DNA of 64,000 bases from Nocardia panacis (GTDB lineage Bacteria; Actinomycetota; Actinomycetes; Mycobacteriales; Mycobacteriaceae). The notes under the pieces are model-generated. The model had not been told where the DNA came from, did no database searches, and was given only the letters and a program-made list of their open reading frames with translations. The position numbers and the translations under genes were made by a program. The DNA lies in NCBI RefSeq assembly GCF_003598715.1, contig NZ_QZFU01000036.1, positions 434,001-498,000 of the forward strand, read 5' to 3'. Shown in pieces: positions 1 through 7,812 of the stretch (its first letter is position 1; each line of letters opens with the position of its first letter).

Positions 1-36
1 GTTCAATATCTCCGTCATCCGCCGCTGTGCGTCCAC
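1..36 (-). CDS. 5' end of a truncated gene, product unknown
   Basis: Reading leftward, a GGAGG-type ribosome binding site (complement of 44-49) precedes two consecutive GTG codons. The second GTG, at 34-36, has a 7-base spacer and is the better start; the first gives 4 bases. Only about a dozen codons (VDAQRRMTEILN from the second GTG) lie in the window, too few to name a family. The gene would be transcribed away from the micropeptide at 179. Confidence 0.4.
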   Translation of the reverse strand, partial: MDAQRRMTEILN

Positions 37-142
37 CACCGAACCTCCTCGCATCCGCCCCCAAGCAGTCTGCGCCGACGATCCCGGTTCCGCAAGCGAA
101 ACAGCTTGTCTATCAATGAAATTCGCGTGCCGTCCAGACCTC

Positions 143-172
143 TTGACCGATATCTACTACGGTTCGTAGGAT
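143..172 (+). promoter_or_regulatory. candidate promoter for the micropeptide, probably leaderless
   Basis: TTGACC at 143-148 and TAGGAT at 167-172 have an 18-base spacer and resemble an actinobacterial housekeeping promoter. A transcript starting 6-8 bases past the -10 would begin at or next to the ATG at 179, which suggests a leaderless mRNA. AGGA at 168-171 could instead serve as a ribosome binding site from a more upstream start. Confidence 0.35.
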
Positions 173-178
173 TAATAC

Positions 179-259
179 ATGTGGATCATCCTGGTCATCG
201 CAGGCGTGAGCATCGTCGTGATCGCCGTCGGCTTCGCGATCGGTTTTCCCAAGGACTGA
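179..259 (+). CDS. 26-residue single-pass membrane micropeptide
   Basis: ATG at 179 opens 26 codons ending in TGA at 257-259. The product starts MWIILVIAGV, stays almost wholly hydrophobic to about residue 22, and ends GFPKD, so it is one transmembrane helix with a short charged C-terminus. Support for expression is a promoter-like pair at 143-172, an AGGA seven bases before the ATG, and a 10-bp inverted repeat just downstream. Small hydrophobic peptides of this kind occur in many actinomycetes, usually without known role. It could be a chance ORF; conservation of the peptide would decide. Confidence 0.4.
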   Translation: MWIILVIAGVSIVVIAVGFAIGFPKD

Positions 260-274
260 ACATCCGACCCGCAG

Positions 275-311
275 CCCCGACGGCCCGCACCCTCGAAACC
301 AGCCGTCGGGG
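275..311 (+). terminator. inverted repeat after the micropeptide, possible terminator
   Basis: CCCCGACGGC at 275-284 pairs perfectly with GCCGTCGGGG at 302-311 across a 17-base loop. It lies 15 bases past the micropeptide stop. There is no T-run, which is usual for actinobacterial hairpin terminators. Confidence 0.35.
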
Positions 312-690
312 CGTAGCGGGCCGCCCAGCGCCGGCAGACGCGCGGATCGGGCAGGCGCGCAGCAGTGGACGCCGCCGCCACGGCGGCGGCCATCGGCAGT
401 CGATCCGATGAACCACCCGGCGCGGCAAGGTATTCGGCGGCATCGGGAGTCGACTGCCCGACACAGCCCGCCCGCTCGACGACCAGGACGGCCAGCTGAT
501 CCCCCGAAGGGCGCTGCGCGCCTCGGCCGCCGGAGCGTATCGACGCTACGCCCGCCTGCGCTGCGGGAGCCGGTGAACGCAGCGGCCGATATCCGCCAGC
601 AGACGCGCGGCTACCTCGGCAGGCTGAATTCCGGGCCGCGAATCAGCGGCGGCCCGAGGGGAATTCGGACCCGAAAGAGGAGCGATACAT
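312..690. other. non-coding stretch upstream of a dehydrogenase gene
   Basis: I see no credible gene here. The open frames crossing it in both directions are arginine- and proline-rich, as expected of non-coding high-GC sequence, and run into the antisense of the dehydrogenase. A short GC-only hairpin (arms of about 8 bases, around 371-390) is present. The ribosome binding site of the next gene (AAGAGGAG) lies near the right end. Confidence 0.5.
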
Positions 691-1446
691 ATGGATTCCG
701 GCCTGGCACCGAAGGTCTTCATCGTCACCGGCGGCAGCTCCGGCATCGGGCTCGCGGTGGCGCGACGGCTGACGCGGGCGGGCGCGGCGGTGGTGATCGG
801 CGCGCGGCGGGCCGGGGTGGGCGAGCAGGTCGCCGCCGACCTGCGCGCCGAGGGCGGCAGGGCGATCTTCGCGCGGGCGGACGTCTCGGTGGAAGCGGAC
901 GCGGCGCACCTGGTCGAGGTCGCCACCGGGGAATACGGCCGACTGGACGGCGCATTCAACAACGCGGGCAGCATCGAGGCGGTGGGCGAGCTGAGCTCGG
1001 TCGACGCCGCGGACTGGGCCGCCGAACTGAACGCCAACCTGACCAGCGTGTTCTACAGCCTGAAATACCAACTGCCCGAGGTGATCAAGACACGCGGCTC
1101 GATCGTCAACAACGCCTCGAATATGGGGGCGGTCGCACTGCCCGCAATGGGTGCGTACGTGGCCGCCAAGCACGGCGTGGTCGGACTGACCAAGGCGGCG
1201 GCGCTCGAGGTGGCCGATCGGGGCGTGCGCGTCAATGCCATCAATACCGGCGGCGTGGACACACCGCTGGGCCGCAGCAGCGCCGGATCCGAGGAGGCGC
1301 TCGCCGCGATCGCCGCCATGCATCCGGTCAATCGGCTGGCCACGCCCGAGGAGATCGCCCCCATGGTGACCTTCCTGCTCGGCGACGAGTCCACCTTCGT
1401 CACCGGCGCGGCACTGGCCATCGACGGTGGTTTCACGACCCGCTGA
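691..1446 (+). CDS. short-chain dehydrogenase/reductase (SDR)
   Basis: A 251-residue classical SDR, predicted to oxidise or reduce an unknown alcohol/ketone with NAD(P)(H) in the cytoplasm. The N-terminal TGGSSGIG nucleotide-binding motif, NNAG in the middle, and the YVAAK active-site motif are all present; the C-terminus ends in the usual IDGG segment. Length is standard. The ATG is preceded by AAGAGGAG about 9 bases upstream. It stands alone, with a DUF1059 gene 70 bases downstream. Family is certain; substrate cannot be read from the sequence. Confidence 0.85.
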   Translation: MDSGLAPKVFIVTGGSSGIGLAVARRLTRAGAAVVIGARRAGVGEQVAADLRAEGGRAIFARADVSVEADAAHLVEVATGEYGRLDGAFNNAGSIEAVGELSSVDAADWAAELNANLTSVFYSLKYQLPEVIKTRGSIVNNASNMGAVALPAMGAYVAAKHGVVGLTKAAALEVADRGVRVNAINTGGVDTPLGRSSAGSEEALAAIAAMHPVNRLATPEEIAPMVTFLLGDESTFVTGAALAIDGGFTTR

Positions 1447-1516
1447 TCCGCCGTCCGCGACCGATCAGCAAACCCATTGAGGTGCACGCGGTTTGGTCGC
1501 GATGGATGATGGATCG

Positions 1517-1663
1517 GTGAAAACGAAACTGAACTGCCCCTGCGGCGAGTACATCACCGGCGCGAACGAGGACGAACTCGTCGAGAAGACCAAGGCGCAT
1601 CTGGCCGACAAGCATCCGGGCCACGACTACAGCCGCGACGAGATCCTCTTCATCGCCTACTGA
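1517..1663 (+). CDS. DUF1059 family small protein
   Basis: A 48-residue protein starting (V/M)KTKLNCPCGEYITG and containing a HLADKHPGH segment, the pattern of the DUF1059 family (a short protein with a CPCG pair and histidines, possibly a minimal metal site). The GTG at 1517 aligns with the usual family start; an in-frame ATG at 1502 would add five residues, but neither has a strong ribosome binding site. Function of the family is unknown. It follows the SDR gene on the same strand and is closed by the inverted repeat at 1686-1738. Confidence 0.75.
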   Translation: MKTKLNCPCGEYITGANEDELVEKTKAHLADKHPGHDYSRDEILFIAY

Positions 1664-1685
1664 AGTTCAACGCCCGCCGAGCATC

Positions 1686-1738
1686 CCCTGCGATGTAACG
1701 CTATCCAGAGCCACGATATCCAGCGTTACATCGCAGGG
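1686..1738. terminator. 17-bp perfect inverted repeat between convergent genes
   Basis: CCCTGCGATGTAACGCT at 1686-1702 is exactly complementary to 1722-1738, with a 19-base spacer that itself carries a direct repeat (ATCCAG at 1703 and 1718). It lies between the stop of the DUF1059 gene and the stop of the tetR gene, so a bidirectional terminator is the simplest reading. The arms are only moderately GC-rich for this genome, so a protein-binding site is possible. Confidence 0.55.
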
Positions 1739-1776
1739 TGATTCACGCACCGAGAGCCGGCCAACTAGCGGCCGGT

Positions 1777-2364
1777 TCAGTGCGACCCCGGCCAACCGGC
1801 CAGTGCCATGTCCATAGCACGCGATAGCTCGGCAACCGTGGCGCCACCGGCCGCCAGCACCGAAAGTCCGTAGGTGGTCGCCCAGATCGATCGCGCGAGC
1901 GCGTCGGCATCGACGTCCGGGGCGAGATCACCTTCGGCACAGGCCCTTTCGAAACGTTCGCGCATGCTGACGTGCGCCGCGCGCCGTCGCGCCGCCAGTT
2001 CGTCGCGCACCTGCGCGCCCTGTGCGCCAGTGGCCAGCGCCCCCTGGACGAACAGACAACCACCCGGCCCCGATGTGGTCAGCTCGATCGCCCCGCGCAT
2101 CAGCGCCTCGGCCGTCGCGCGCGCCGTCGGCGCGGCGAGCGCGCGCCCGACGTAGCTCGCGGGGCCGGCTTCATAGTGATCAACGGCCTTGAGGAACAGC
2201 GCCGCCTTGTTGCCGTATGCCGCGTAGAGGCTCGGCTTGTTGATGCCCATCGCCTCGGTCAGATCGGCGAGTGCCGTGCCCTCGTAGCCCTGCCGCCAGA
2301 AGACGCGCATGGCCCGCCCCAGCCGTTCGTCGAGGTCGAATTCGCGCGGTCGTCCTGTCGCCAC
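1777..2364 (-). CDS. TetR/AcrR family transcriptional regulator
   Basis: A 195-residue TetR-type repressor. The N-terminal helix-turn-helix covers roughly residues 10-55 (ADLTEAMGINKPSLYAAYGNK is the recognition region, with the typical family F/Y-NK ending); the rest is the ligand-binding/dimerisation domain. The GTG at 2364 is chosen because AAAGGAGG lies five bases upstream and VATGRPREF matches common starts of this subgroup; upstream codons are not family-like. It is divergent from an SDR gene and the interval holds paired operator-like palindromes, so it most likely represses that gene and itself. Confidence 0.85.
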   Translation of the reverse strand: MATGRPREFDLDERLGRAMRVFWRQGYEGTALADLTEAMGINKPSLYAAYGNKAALFLKAVDHYEAGPASYVGRALAAPTARATAEALMRGAIELTTSGPGGCLFVQGALATGAQGAQVRDELAARRRAAHVSMRERFERACAEGDLAPDVDADALARSIWATTYGLSVLAAGGATVAELSRAMDMALAGWPGSH

Positions 2365-2383
2365 GACCCTCCTTTGCCTGATC

Positions 2384-2433
2384 TGTACCAATCGGTATAG
2401 AGTACCGCCACCCAATCTATACCGATTGGTACA
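2384..2433. promoter_or_regulatory. double TetR-type operator in a divergent promoter region
   Basis: TGTACCAATCGGTATAGA at 2384-2401 is the exact reverse complement of 2416-2433, with a 14-base spacer. Each 18-base arm is itself an imperfect palindrome centred on TACCNATNGGTA, the shape of TetR-family sites. One copy faces the tetR start (2364), the other the SDR start (2452), which suggests autoregulation plus control of the SDR gene. Confidence 0.7.
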
Positions 2434-2451
2434 CAATGGTCAGGAGTAGTC

Positions 2452-3197
<746 letters not shown>

Positions 3198-3201
<4 letters not shown>

Positions 3202-3228
3202 GGCCTGAGACTTCGACACAGACCCTAG
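3198..3228. terminator. bidirectional terminator hairpin
   Basis: CTAGGGCCTG at 3198-3207 pairs with CAGACCCTAG at 3219-3228 with one mismatch and an 11-base loop. It begins at the SDR stop codon and ends four bases before the stop of the convergent thioesterase gene, so it could serve both. Confidence 0.5.
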
Positions 3229-3231
3229 CGC

Positions 3232-4002
3232 TCAGCGCAGACCATTCGCGAGCGCGGTCACCACGCAGGTGCCGAGGCGGCCCAGTCGGTCGTAGAGCAC
3301 GGCCGTTCCCACCGCGACTCCCTCGGCGGCGACCCGATCCTCGGCCCGCAGGCCGAGTTCGGGTCCGGAGGGGAGGCGCGAAAGGGCCAGTGTCATATCG
3401 GCATTGATGTAGCGGACCCCGGCCGTGCCCAGATGGCAGACCAGATTCGTCACATCGGCCATGGCCGCCGCCCGCTGGAATGGGGAGATCTTCTCCCCCT
3501 CTACCAGGGGAATCAGGTTCTGCCACAGCACATTGCGCTCCGGGTTGCGTCCCGATGTCAGGTCCTCGGTCCATTCCGCGGCACCGGACCGCAGCAGTGG
3601 CGGGTCGCCGTCCGGTGCGACCAGCCGGGTGTCCGGCATCGGGAGTTCTTCCTTCGGCGCCCATACCTCGCCCGCCGAATCCCCTTTGGCCGCCAGGAAT
3701 ACCGCGGTCCCGCGCGTGCGCACCTCCCCCGCCTGGATGACTTGCGCATCCGCGACCACCACCCGATTCCCGGCCCGGACCACCGCACTGCGCACCTCGA
3801 TCGGCGCATCCGGCACCGCGCGAAACATATCCACCGTCAACCGTGCGGGCACGAATCCGGCCGCAGGACAGTGCCGTTCCAATTCCCGCGCCAGCAGTCC
3901 GCACAGCGCCACCCCGCTGACCTGCCCGCCACCCCATTTGGCCAACCCGAGGGGCCGAACCCAAAACACCCCGTCCCGCAACTCGAAGAACGTCTCAGCC
4001 AA
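3232..4002 (-). CDS. acyl-CoA thioesterase-like double-hotdog protein
   Basis: A 256-residue protein resembling the acyl-CoA thioesterase-like (PF13622/TesB-like) family common in Nocardia and mycobacteria, with two hotdog halves: residues about 15-115 (VSGVALCGLLARELER then RLTVDMFRAVP) and about 160-255. It probably hydrolyses acyl-CoA or binds acyl thioesters. The start is TTG at 4002, with AAAGGGG seven bases upstream. It converges with the SDR gene. The nearest gene on the same strand, a UbiB-like gene, ends in fewer than 40 bases and may be cotranscribed. Confidence 0.7.
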   Translation of the reverse strand: MAETFFELRDGVFWVRPLGLAKWGGGQVSGVALCGLLARELERHCPAAGFVPARLTVDMFRAVPDAPIEVRSAVVRAGNRVVVADAQVIQAGEVRTRGTAVFLAAKGDSAGEVWAPKEELPMPDTRLVAPDGDPPLLRSGAAEWTEDLTSGRNPERNVLWQNLIPLVEGEKISPFQRAAAMADVTNLVCHLGTAGVRYINADMTLALSRLPSGPELGLRAEDRVAAEGVAVGTAVLYDRLGRLGTCVVTALANGLR

Positions 4003-4038
4003 AACCGACCCCTTTCCGCGCTTCGATTAGAACACGTA

Positions 4039-5151
4039 CTATTCGCGGTTCTCCCCTTGCCCACGCAGAGCGCCCAGCCGCGCGGCGGCAACAAAGTCGA
4101 AGGATGGATCGAGCAGCAGCAGTGTGCGTTCCACCCCTGCCAAAGTTCGGAAGGCACGAGCGACCTGCTCCGGAAACCTTCCCTCGGTGCCGAATGCCGC
4201 GATGGGATCGGACTTGTCGGGCACAGCCAGAAGGTCGGCGATCACGCGACGCTCGGCTTCGTCCAAGCGCCCGACAGCGGCGAAATCGAGCAGACCGAGG
4301 GTGCCGTCATCGTCCACCAGGACATTGTTCGGATGCAGGTTCGCGTGAAAGACACCGGCGATGAGGATCTGTCGCAGCGCCGTTTCGAGTAGTGCGCGGG
4401 CGGCGCGGGTTCTGGTGTCCGCGTCGAGCAGAGCTAGGTAGGGTCCGGCCGCTCCGATGGGTGTCCCCGAAAGACGCTGCATCACTAGGATATTCGTGCT
4501 GGACAAGGCCGGATACGGCACCGGGATCACCGCGGTCGACCCCGCGTCCGCCGCCGCCACGGCGCGCATATTCGCCAATTCGACTGTGTAGTCCAGTTCT
4601 TCGCGCAGTGACGCCGAGAGCCGCTCCGCCACATCGACCCCGCCGGGAACGCGACGGGCCAGCCGACGCAGCACCGGTAGGTCCCGCTCAACCTGCGCAC
4701 GCACACCCGGCCGCAACACCTTCACCACCACCGGAGCCCCGTCACAGAGTCGCGCGCAGTGCACCTGCCCGATCAGGGATACCGCCAGGGGCGTCCGATC
4801 CACCGCCGCGAACACCTGCTCAACCGGCCCGCCGAGCGAATCCCGCAGCACCGCCTCGACATCCGGCCACGACATGGGCACACCATCGGATCCCAGCCGA
4901 GTCAACTCCTCGGCAATGGCCGCGGGCACAATATCGCGCCGCACCGAAAGCAGCCGCCCCAGTGCGATATACGTGACCCCGGCCTCCGACGCCGCCCGCC
5001 GCAATCGCGCCCCGACCTCGGCATCCACTCTCGCGCCACGCCGCAGATACCCGCCGAGCCCGTGCCGCGACAGCAGCATCCGCAGGCGCAGATACCCCAC
5101 CCTCTCGCGCCAGGAGCGCGCCAACGCCCCAGCAATCCCGTTCGACACCAT
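4039..5151 (-). CDS. ABC1/AarF/UbiB-like atypical kinase homologue
   Basis: A 370-residue protein of the ABC1 (UbiB/AarF) protein-kinase-like family. The lysine-containing VVVKVLRPGV, a GQVH motif, and EELDYTVE (ExD motif) are recognisable. The catalytic loop reads FHANLHPNN where the family has HADPHPGN, replacing the catalytic aspartate by asparagine, and the metal-binding DFG reads DFA. It is also shorter than the usual 430-550 residues. This points to altered or lost ATPase activity. Family relatives support quinone or lipid metabolism; here no quinone gene is adjacent. Start at ATG 5151, without a strong ribosome binding site. Confidence 0.75.
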   Translation of the reverse strand: MVSNGIAGALARSWRERVGYLRLRMLLSRHGLGGYLRRGARVDAEVGARLRRAASEAGVTYIALGRLLSVRRDIVPAAIAEELTRLGSDGVPMSWPDVEAVLRDSLGGPVEQVFAAVDRTPLAVSLIGQVHCARLCDGAPVVVKVLRPGVRAQVERDLPVLRRLARRVPGGVDVAERLSASLREELDYTVELANMRAVAAADAGSTAVIPVPYPALSSTNILVMQRLSGTPIGAAGPYLALLDADTRTRAARALLETALRQILIAGVFHANLHPNNVLVDDDGTLGLLDFAAVGRLDEAERRVIADLLAVPDKSDPIAAFGTEGRFPEQVARAFRTLAGVERTLLLLDPSFDFVAAARLGALRGQGENRE

Positions 5152-5182
5152 CAGAACCTAGCCACGGGAACCCGGCGCGAGC

Positions 5183-5212
5183 ATCAGGGAGAACCCGGAG
5201 GCTCTCCCTGAT
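5183..5212 (-). terminator. terminator hairpin after the sterol-desaturase-family gene
   Basis: ATCAGGGAGA at 5183-5192 pairs perfectly with TCTCCCTGAT at 5203-5212 around a 10-base loop. On the minus strand it starts eight bases after the hydroxylase stop and precedes the UbiB-like start, so it should separate the two transcription units. Confidence 0.6.
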
Positions 5213-5219
5213 TCCCACC

Positions 5220-6131
5220 TCAGGAGGCAGGCTGCACCGTCGGCTCCGATTCCGCGACGGCCACGCGACGCGGCTGCCATCCGGGCGGCCCGAACAGGTA
5301 TCCGGCCCATTCGCGCGGACCGCGCGCGTGCCGCAGATCCCCCGCCAACGCGCGGATCTCATGGGTGTAGACCTTCAACGGATTGTGCGAGCCGACCGGG
5401 TGCACCAGCCCGAACTCCACCCGAGCCACTTCGTGCGCATAGGTCCCGAAGAGCCGATCCCAGAAGATGAACATCCCGCCGAAGTTCTTGTCCAAGTAGG
5501 GATTATTGGCACCGTGATGCACCCGATGGTGCGAGGGCGTATTGAACAGGTACTCGATGGGCCGCCACATTTGGTTCACCCGCTCGGTGTGCAGCGGAAT
5601 CTGGACCAGGATGGTGAGCGACTTGGCCAGGAAGATGGTCTGCACCGGCGCGCCGAGCAGCGCGATCGGCACGTACCAGAGTTGGCCGAGCAGATCCATC
5701 GCCCCGAACAGGCCCAGCCGATAGTTGGTGGTGAGATTGAAGTTCTGGCTGGAGTGATGCACGCTGTGCGTGGTCCAGAACAGCCGCACCCGGTGCGCGG
5801 CGCGATGCTCCCAGTAGTAGGCCAGGTCGGCGAGCAACAGCACGATCAACCAGGCGACGGGATTGCTGGTGCCCCAGTGCAGCGGGGTGATCTGCGCGGC
5901 CACCACCACCAGGGCCGCGCCACCGAGCACCTCGGTGAACCGCAGGATGAATCCGTTGGCCAACTCGAGGGAGACATTGGTCGCCGTATCCTTGAGCCCG
6001 TAGCCGCGGCGTTCGGGATGTTTGGTGTGTCGGCGACCGAGCCAGTAGGCGGTGATGTCGACGATCAGCAGGATCGCGAGCGCGATATCCGACTTGTTCA
6101 ACACCAGGATGAGCAGATGTTCTAAGTCCAT
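5220..6131 (-). CDS. sterol desaturase / fatty acid hydroxylase family membrane protein
   Basis: A 303-residue integral membrane di-iron enzyme of the fatty acid hydroxylase superfamily. The histidine boxes are visible: EHRAAHR, HSVHHSSQNFN and HHRVHHG. Hydrophobic segments near residues 12-30, 70-90 and 95-115 flank them. The ATG at 6131 (MDLEHLLIL) begins a normal family N-terminus; a longer in-frame start at 6233 would add 34 polar residues that look non-coding. Predicted to hydroxylate or desaturate a lipid or sterol-like substrate in the membrane; substrate unknown. Separated from the next gene by its own terminator. Confidence 0.8.
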   Translation of the reverse strand: MDLEHLLILVLNKSDIALAILLIVDITAYWLGRRHTKHPERRGYGLKDTATNVSLELANGFILRFTEVLGGAALVVVAAQITPLHWGTSNPVAWLIVLLLADLAYYWEHRAAHRVRLFWTTHSVHHSSQNFNLTTNYRLGLFGAMDLLGQLWYVPIALLGAPVQTIFLAKSLTILVQIPLHTERVNQMWRPIEYLFNTPSHHRVHHGANNPYLDKNFGGMFIFWDRLFGTYAHEVARVEFGLVHPVGSHNPLKVYTHEIRALAGDLRHARGPREWAGYLFGPPGWQPRRVAVAESEPTVQPAS

Positions 6132-6321
6132 GGGTGTCCGCCTTTTCCGGCCGTCAGAGGGGCCGCGGACACTGCCCAACCGCGGCGCGGCTTCCCGCCG
6201 CGTCCGCTCTCCCTGTGGCGCAACCGGAATCAATTCGACGATAAGCCGCTCAGCGGTTCAGGGCGTCGGCCGAGAGTCGGCATTCGACTCACTCGCGCGA
6301 GGGACGCCGATTCGGGGAATC

Positions 6322-6972
6322 TCAGGGTTGCGCGTCGAAAGCCTCGATTATCGCGCGCCGCACCAACGCGGGATCCACGGTGCCCAGTTCGCGCGCCACC
6401 GAAGTCATGTCAACCTCGGGCAATCCGCAGGCAACCGCCCACTGCCAGGGCTGGAGATCGCCGTCCACATTCAGCGCGAACCCGTGACTGGTGACCGCGC
6501 GGCTCTGGCGCATACCGATGGAGGTGATCTTGCGATTCGTCCGCGCGACCCACACACCGGTGAGCAATTCCGATCCGGGCGGGGTATCGCGGCGCTCGGC
6601 GGGGATGCCGAGACTGTCCAGCGCCGCGATCAACCGATGCTCGACCTCGCGAATGTAGTCGACCACACCCTCATTCGGCGCGAGCCGCACGATCAGGTAG
6701 CCGACCAACTGTCCCGGACCGTGATAGGTCAATTGGCCGCCGCGCGTGGTCTCGAGCACCGGGATGTGATGCGCCGGATCCGGCAGATGCTCGCTGGGCG
6801 TGCGCCGCCCGATCGTGTACACCGCAGGATGACTCAGCAACCACAGGGTATCCGGCCGCTCGTCCCGCTGCCGCTCCTCGACCATGGCCACCATCCGCGC
6901 CATCGCCTTGTCGTAGTCGACGACTTCGCCGGCAGGTTCCTCGAACATCAACATCAGCGGCCTCGACCTCAT
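6322..6972 (-). CDS. lipB: lipoyl(octanoyl) transferase LipB
   Basis: A 216-residue member of the LipB family, which moves octanoyl from acyl carrier protein to a lysine of lipoate-dependent proteins. RGGQLTYHGPGQL (residues 77-89) is the family signature; the catalytic lysine in NRKITSIG (K148) and cysteine in ACGLPEVDMTS (C182) are both present, so it should be active. Unusually it is the last gene of a six-gene operon with an adenylating enzyme, an acyltransferase and a nitroreductase, and no lipA is adjacent. It may be the housekeeping enzyme placed here, or a paralogue recruited for acyl transfer to another acceptor. ATG at 6972 lies nine bases after the preceding stop. Confidence 0.85.
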   Translation of the reverse strand: MRSRPLMLMFEEPAGEVVDYDKAMARMVAMVEERQRDERPDTLWLLSHPAVYTIGRRTPSEHLPDPAHHIPVLETTRGGQLTYHGPGQLVGYLIVRLAPNEGVVDYIREVEHRLIAALDSLGIPAERRDTPPGSELLTGVWVARTNRKITSIGMRQSRAVTSHGFALNVDGDLQPWQWAVACGLPEVDMTSVARELGTVDPALVRRAIIEAFDAQP

Positions 6973-6981
6973 CCCCCGACC

Positions 6982-7812
6982 CTACTCGCGCCCCCTGACG
7001 GCAGGGCCGGGGCCTGCGCACGACGACGAACTGTCGGTGTGGGAGCGCTGATCGACGAAGGCGCCCTCGAGCAGTGCCGGTACCGACCGGCTCGCATCGA
7101 GTTCCAAGGCGATGTCGACATCCGCGCCGAACCCATGGGAGCTCAACTCACGCGCCGAAGAGCTTTCTCTTATCAAGGCCGGAAGATCCGAGATGCCCTG
7201 GTAGCTCGCGCAGGCCGAAAGAGCCTCAGGTGATAGTGAATCCGCGCCACCCTGCGCGAGGGCAGCGATCACCGCCGCCGCGCCGAACCAATCCTCGATG
7301 GCAGGTCGGAGTTGTCCACCCGGCCAGTGTTCGCCTGCGGCAATGACCGCGATCGGCGATTCCACTGTGCCCCAGCCTTGTTCGAGTATCCAGCTACCGA
7401 CCGAAGAGGCATTGCGCAGGCAGGAGGCAACAACAGGTATGCCATCGACCGCCGAAGAGATGGCAGATCCGTTGGGCGACGGCAGCACCAGGCGTTTCGC
7501 CGCAGGTGCCCTACGCAGGGCCGCAGGCGACAATGACCAAGGCTGCTCCAATGACACAGAACTCCGCCCCACCGCCAACTCCGCCCCTGCTTCCCTGGCG
7601 AAATCCGCTGCGCTATCACGCCATGGGTACGGCAATACCGCCATGCCGGCGTCCACCGCCACCGATACGGCAGTCGTGAACGACAGCACATCGACCACCA
7701 CTATCGCGACGCACTCCGCTGCCAGCGTGGTCGCCCCGGCCAACCCCCATTCCAGCCGCACACCGTATGGCCGCTGCGTGGCCCAATCCGTACGCATACC
7801 GGTTTCTATCAC
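6982..7812 (-). CDS. 2-phosphosulfolactate phosphatase (ComB) family protein
   Basis: A 276-residue protein of the ComB family (COG2045): VVVDVLSFTTAVSVAVDAG near residues 38-56, PNGSAIS, and the GEHW segment resemble the phosphatase core. True ComB acts in coenzyme M synthesis, which actinomycetes lack, so a different phosphate or related substrate is likely. The GTG at 7812 overlaps the stop of the upstream nitroreductase gene by four bases (GTGA), indicating translational coupling; ATG at 7797 is an alternative. Fifth gene of the leftward operon. Confidence 0.7.
   Translation of the reverse strand: MIETGMRTDWATQRPYGVRLEWGLAGATTLAAECVAIVVVDVLSFTTAVSVAVDAGMAVLPYPWRDSAADFAREAGAELAVGRSSVSLEQPWSLSPAALRRAPAAKRLVLPSPNGSAISSAVDGIPVVASCLRNASSVGSWILEQGWGTVESPIAVIAAGEHWPGGQLRPAIEDWFGAAAVIAALAQGGADSLSPEALSACASYQGISDLPALIRESSSARELSSHGFGADVDIALELDASRSVPALLEGAFVDQRSHTDSSSSCAGPGPAVRGRE

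Noticed and set aside
408..1520. A 370-codon frame over the first dehydrogenase
   Set aside because: Arg-rich shadow of the SDR gene, which has clear motifs in its own frame.
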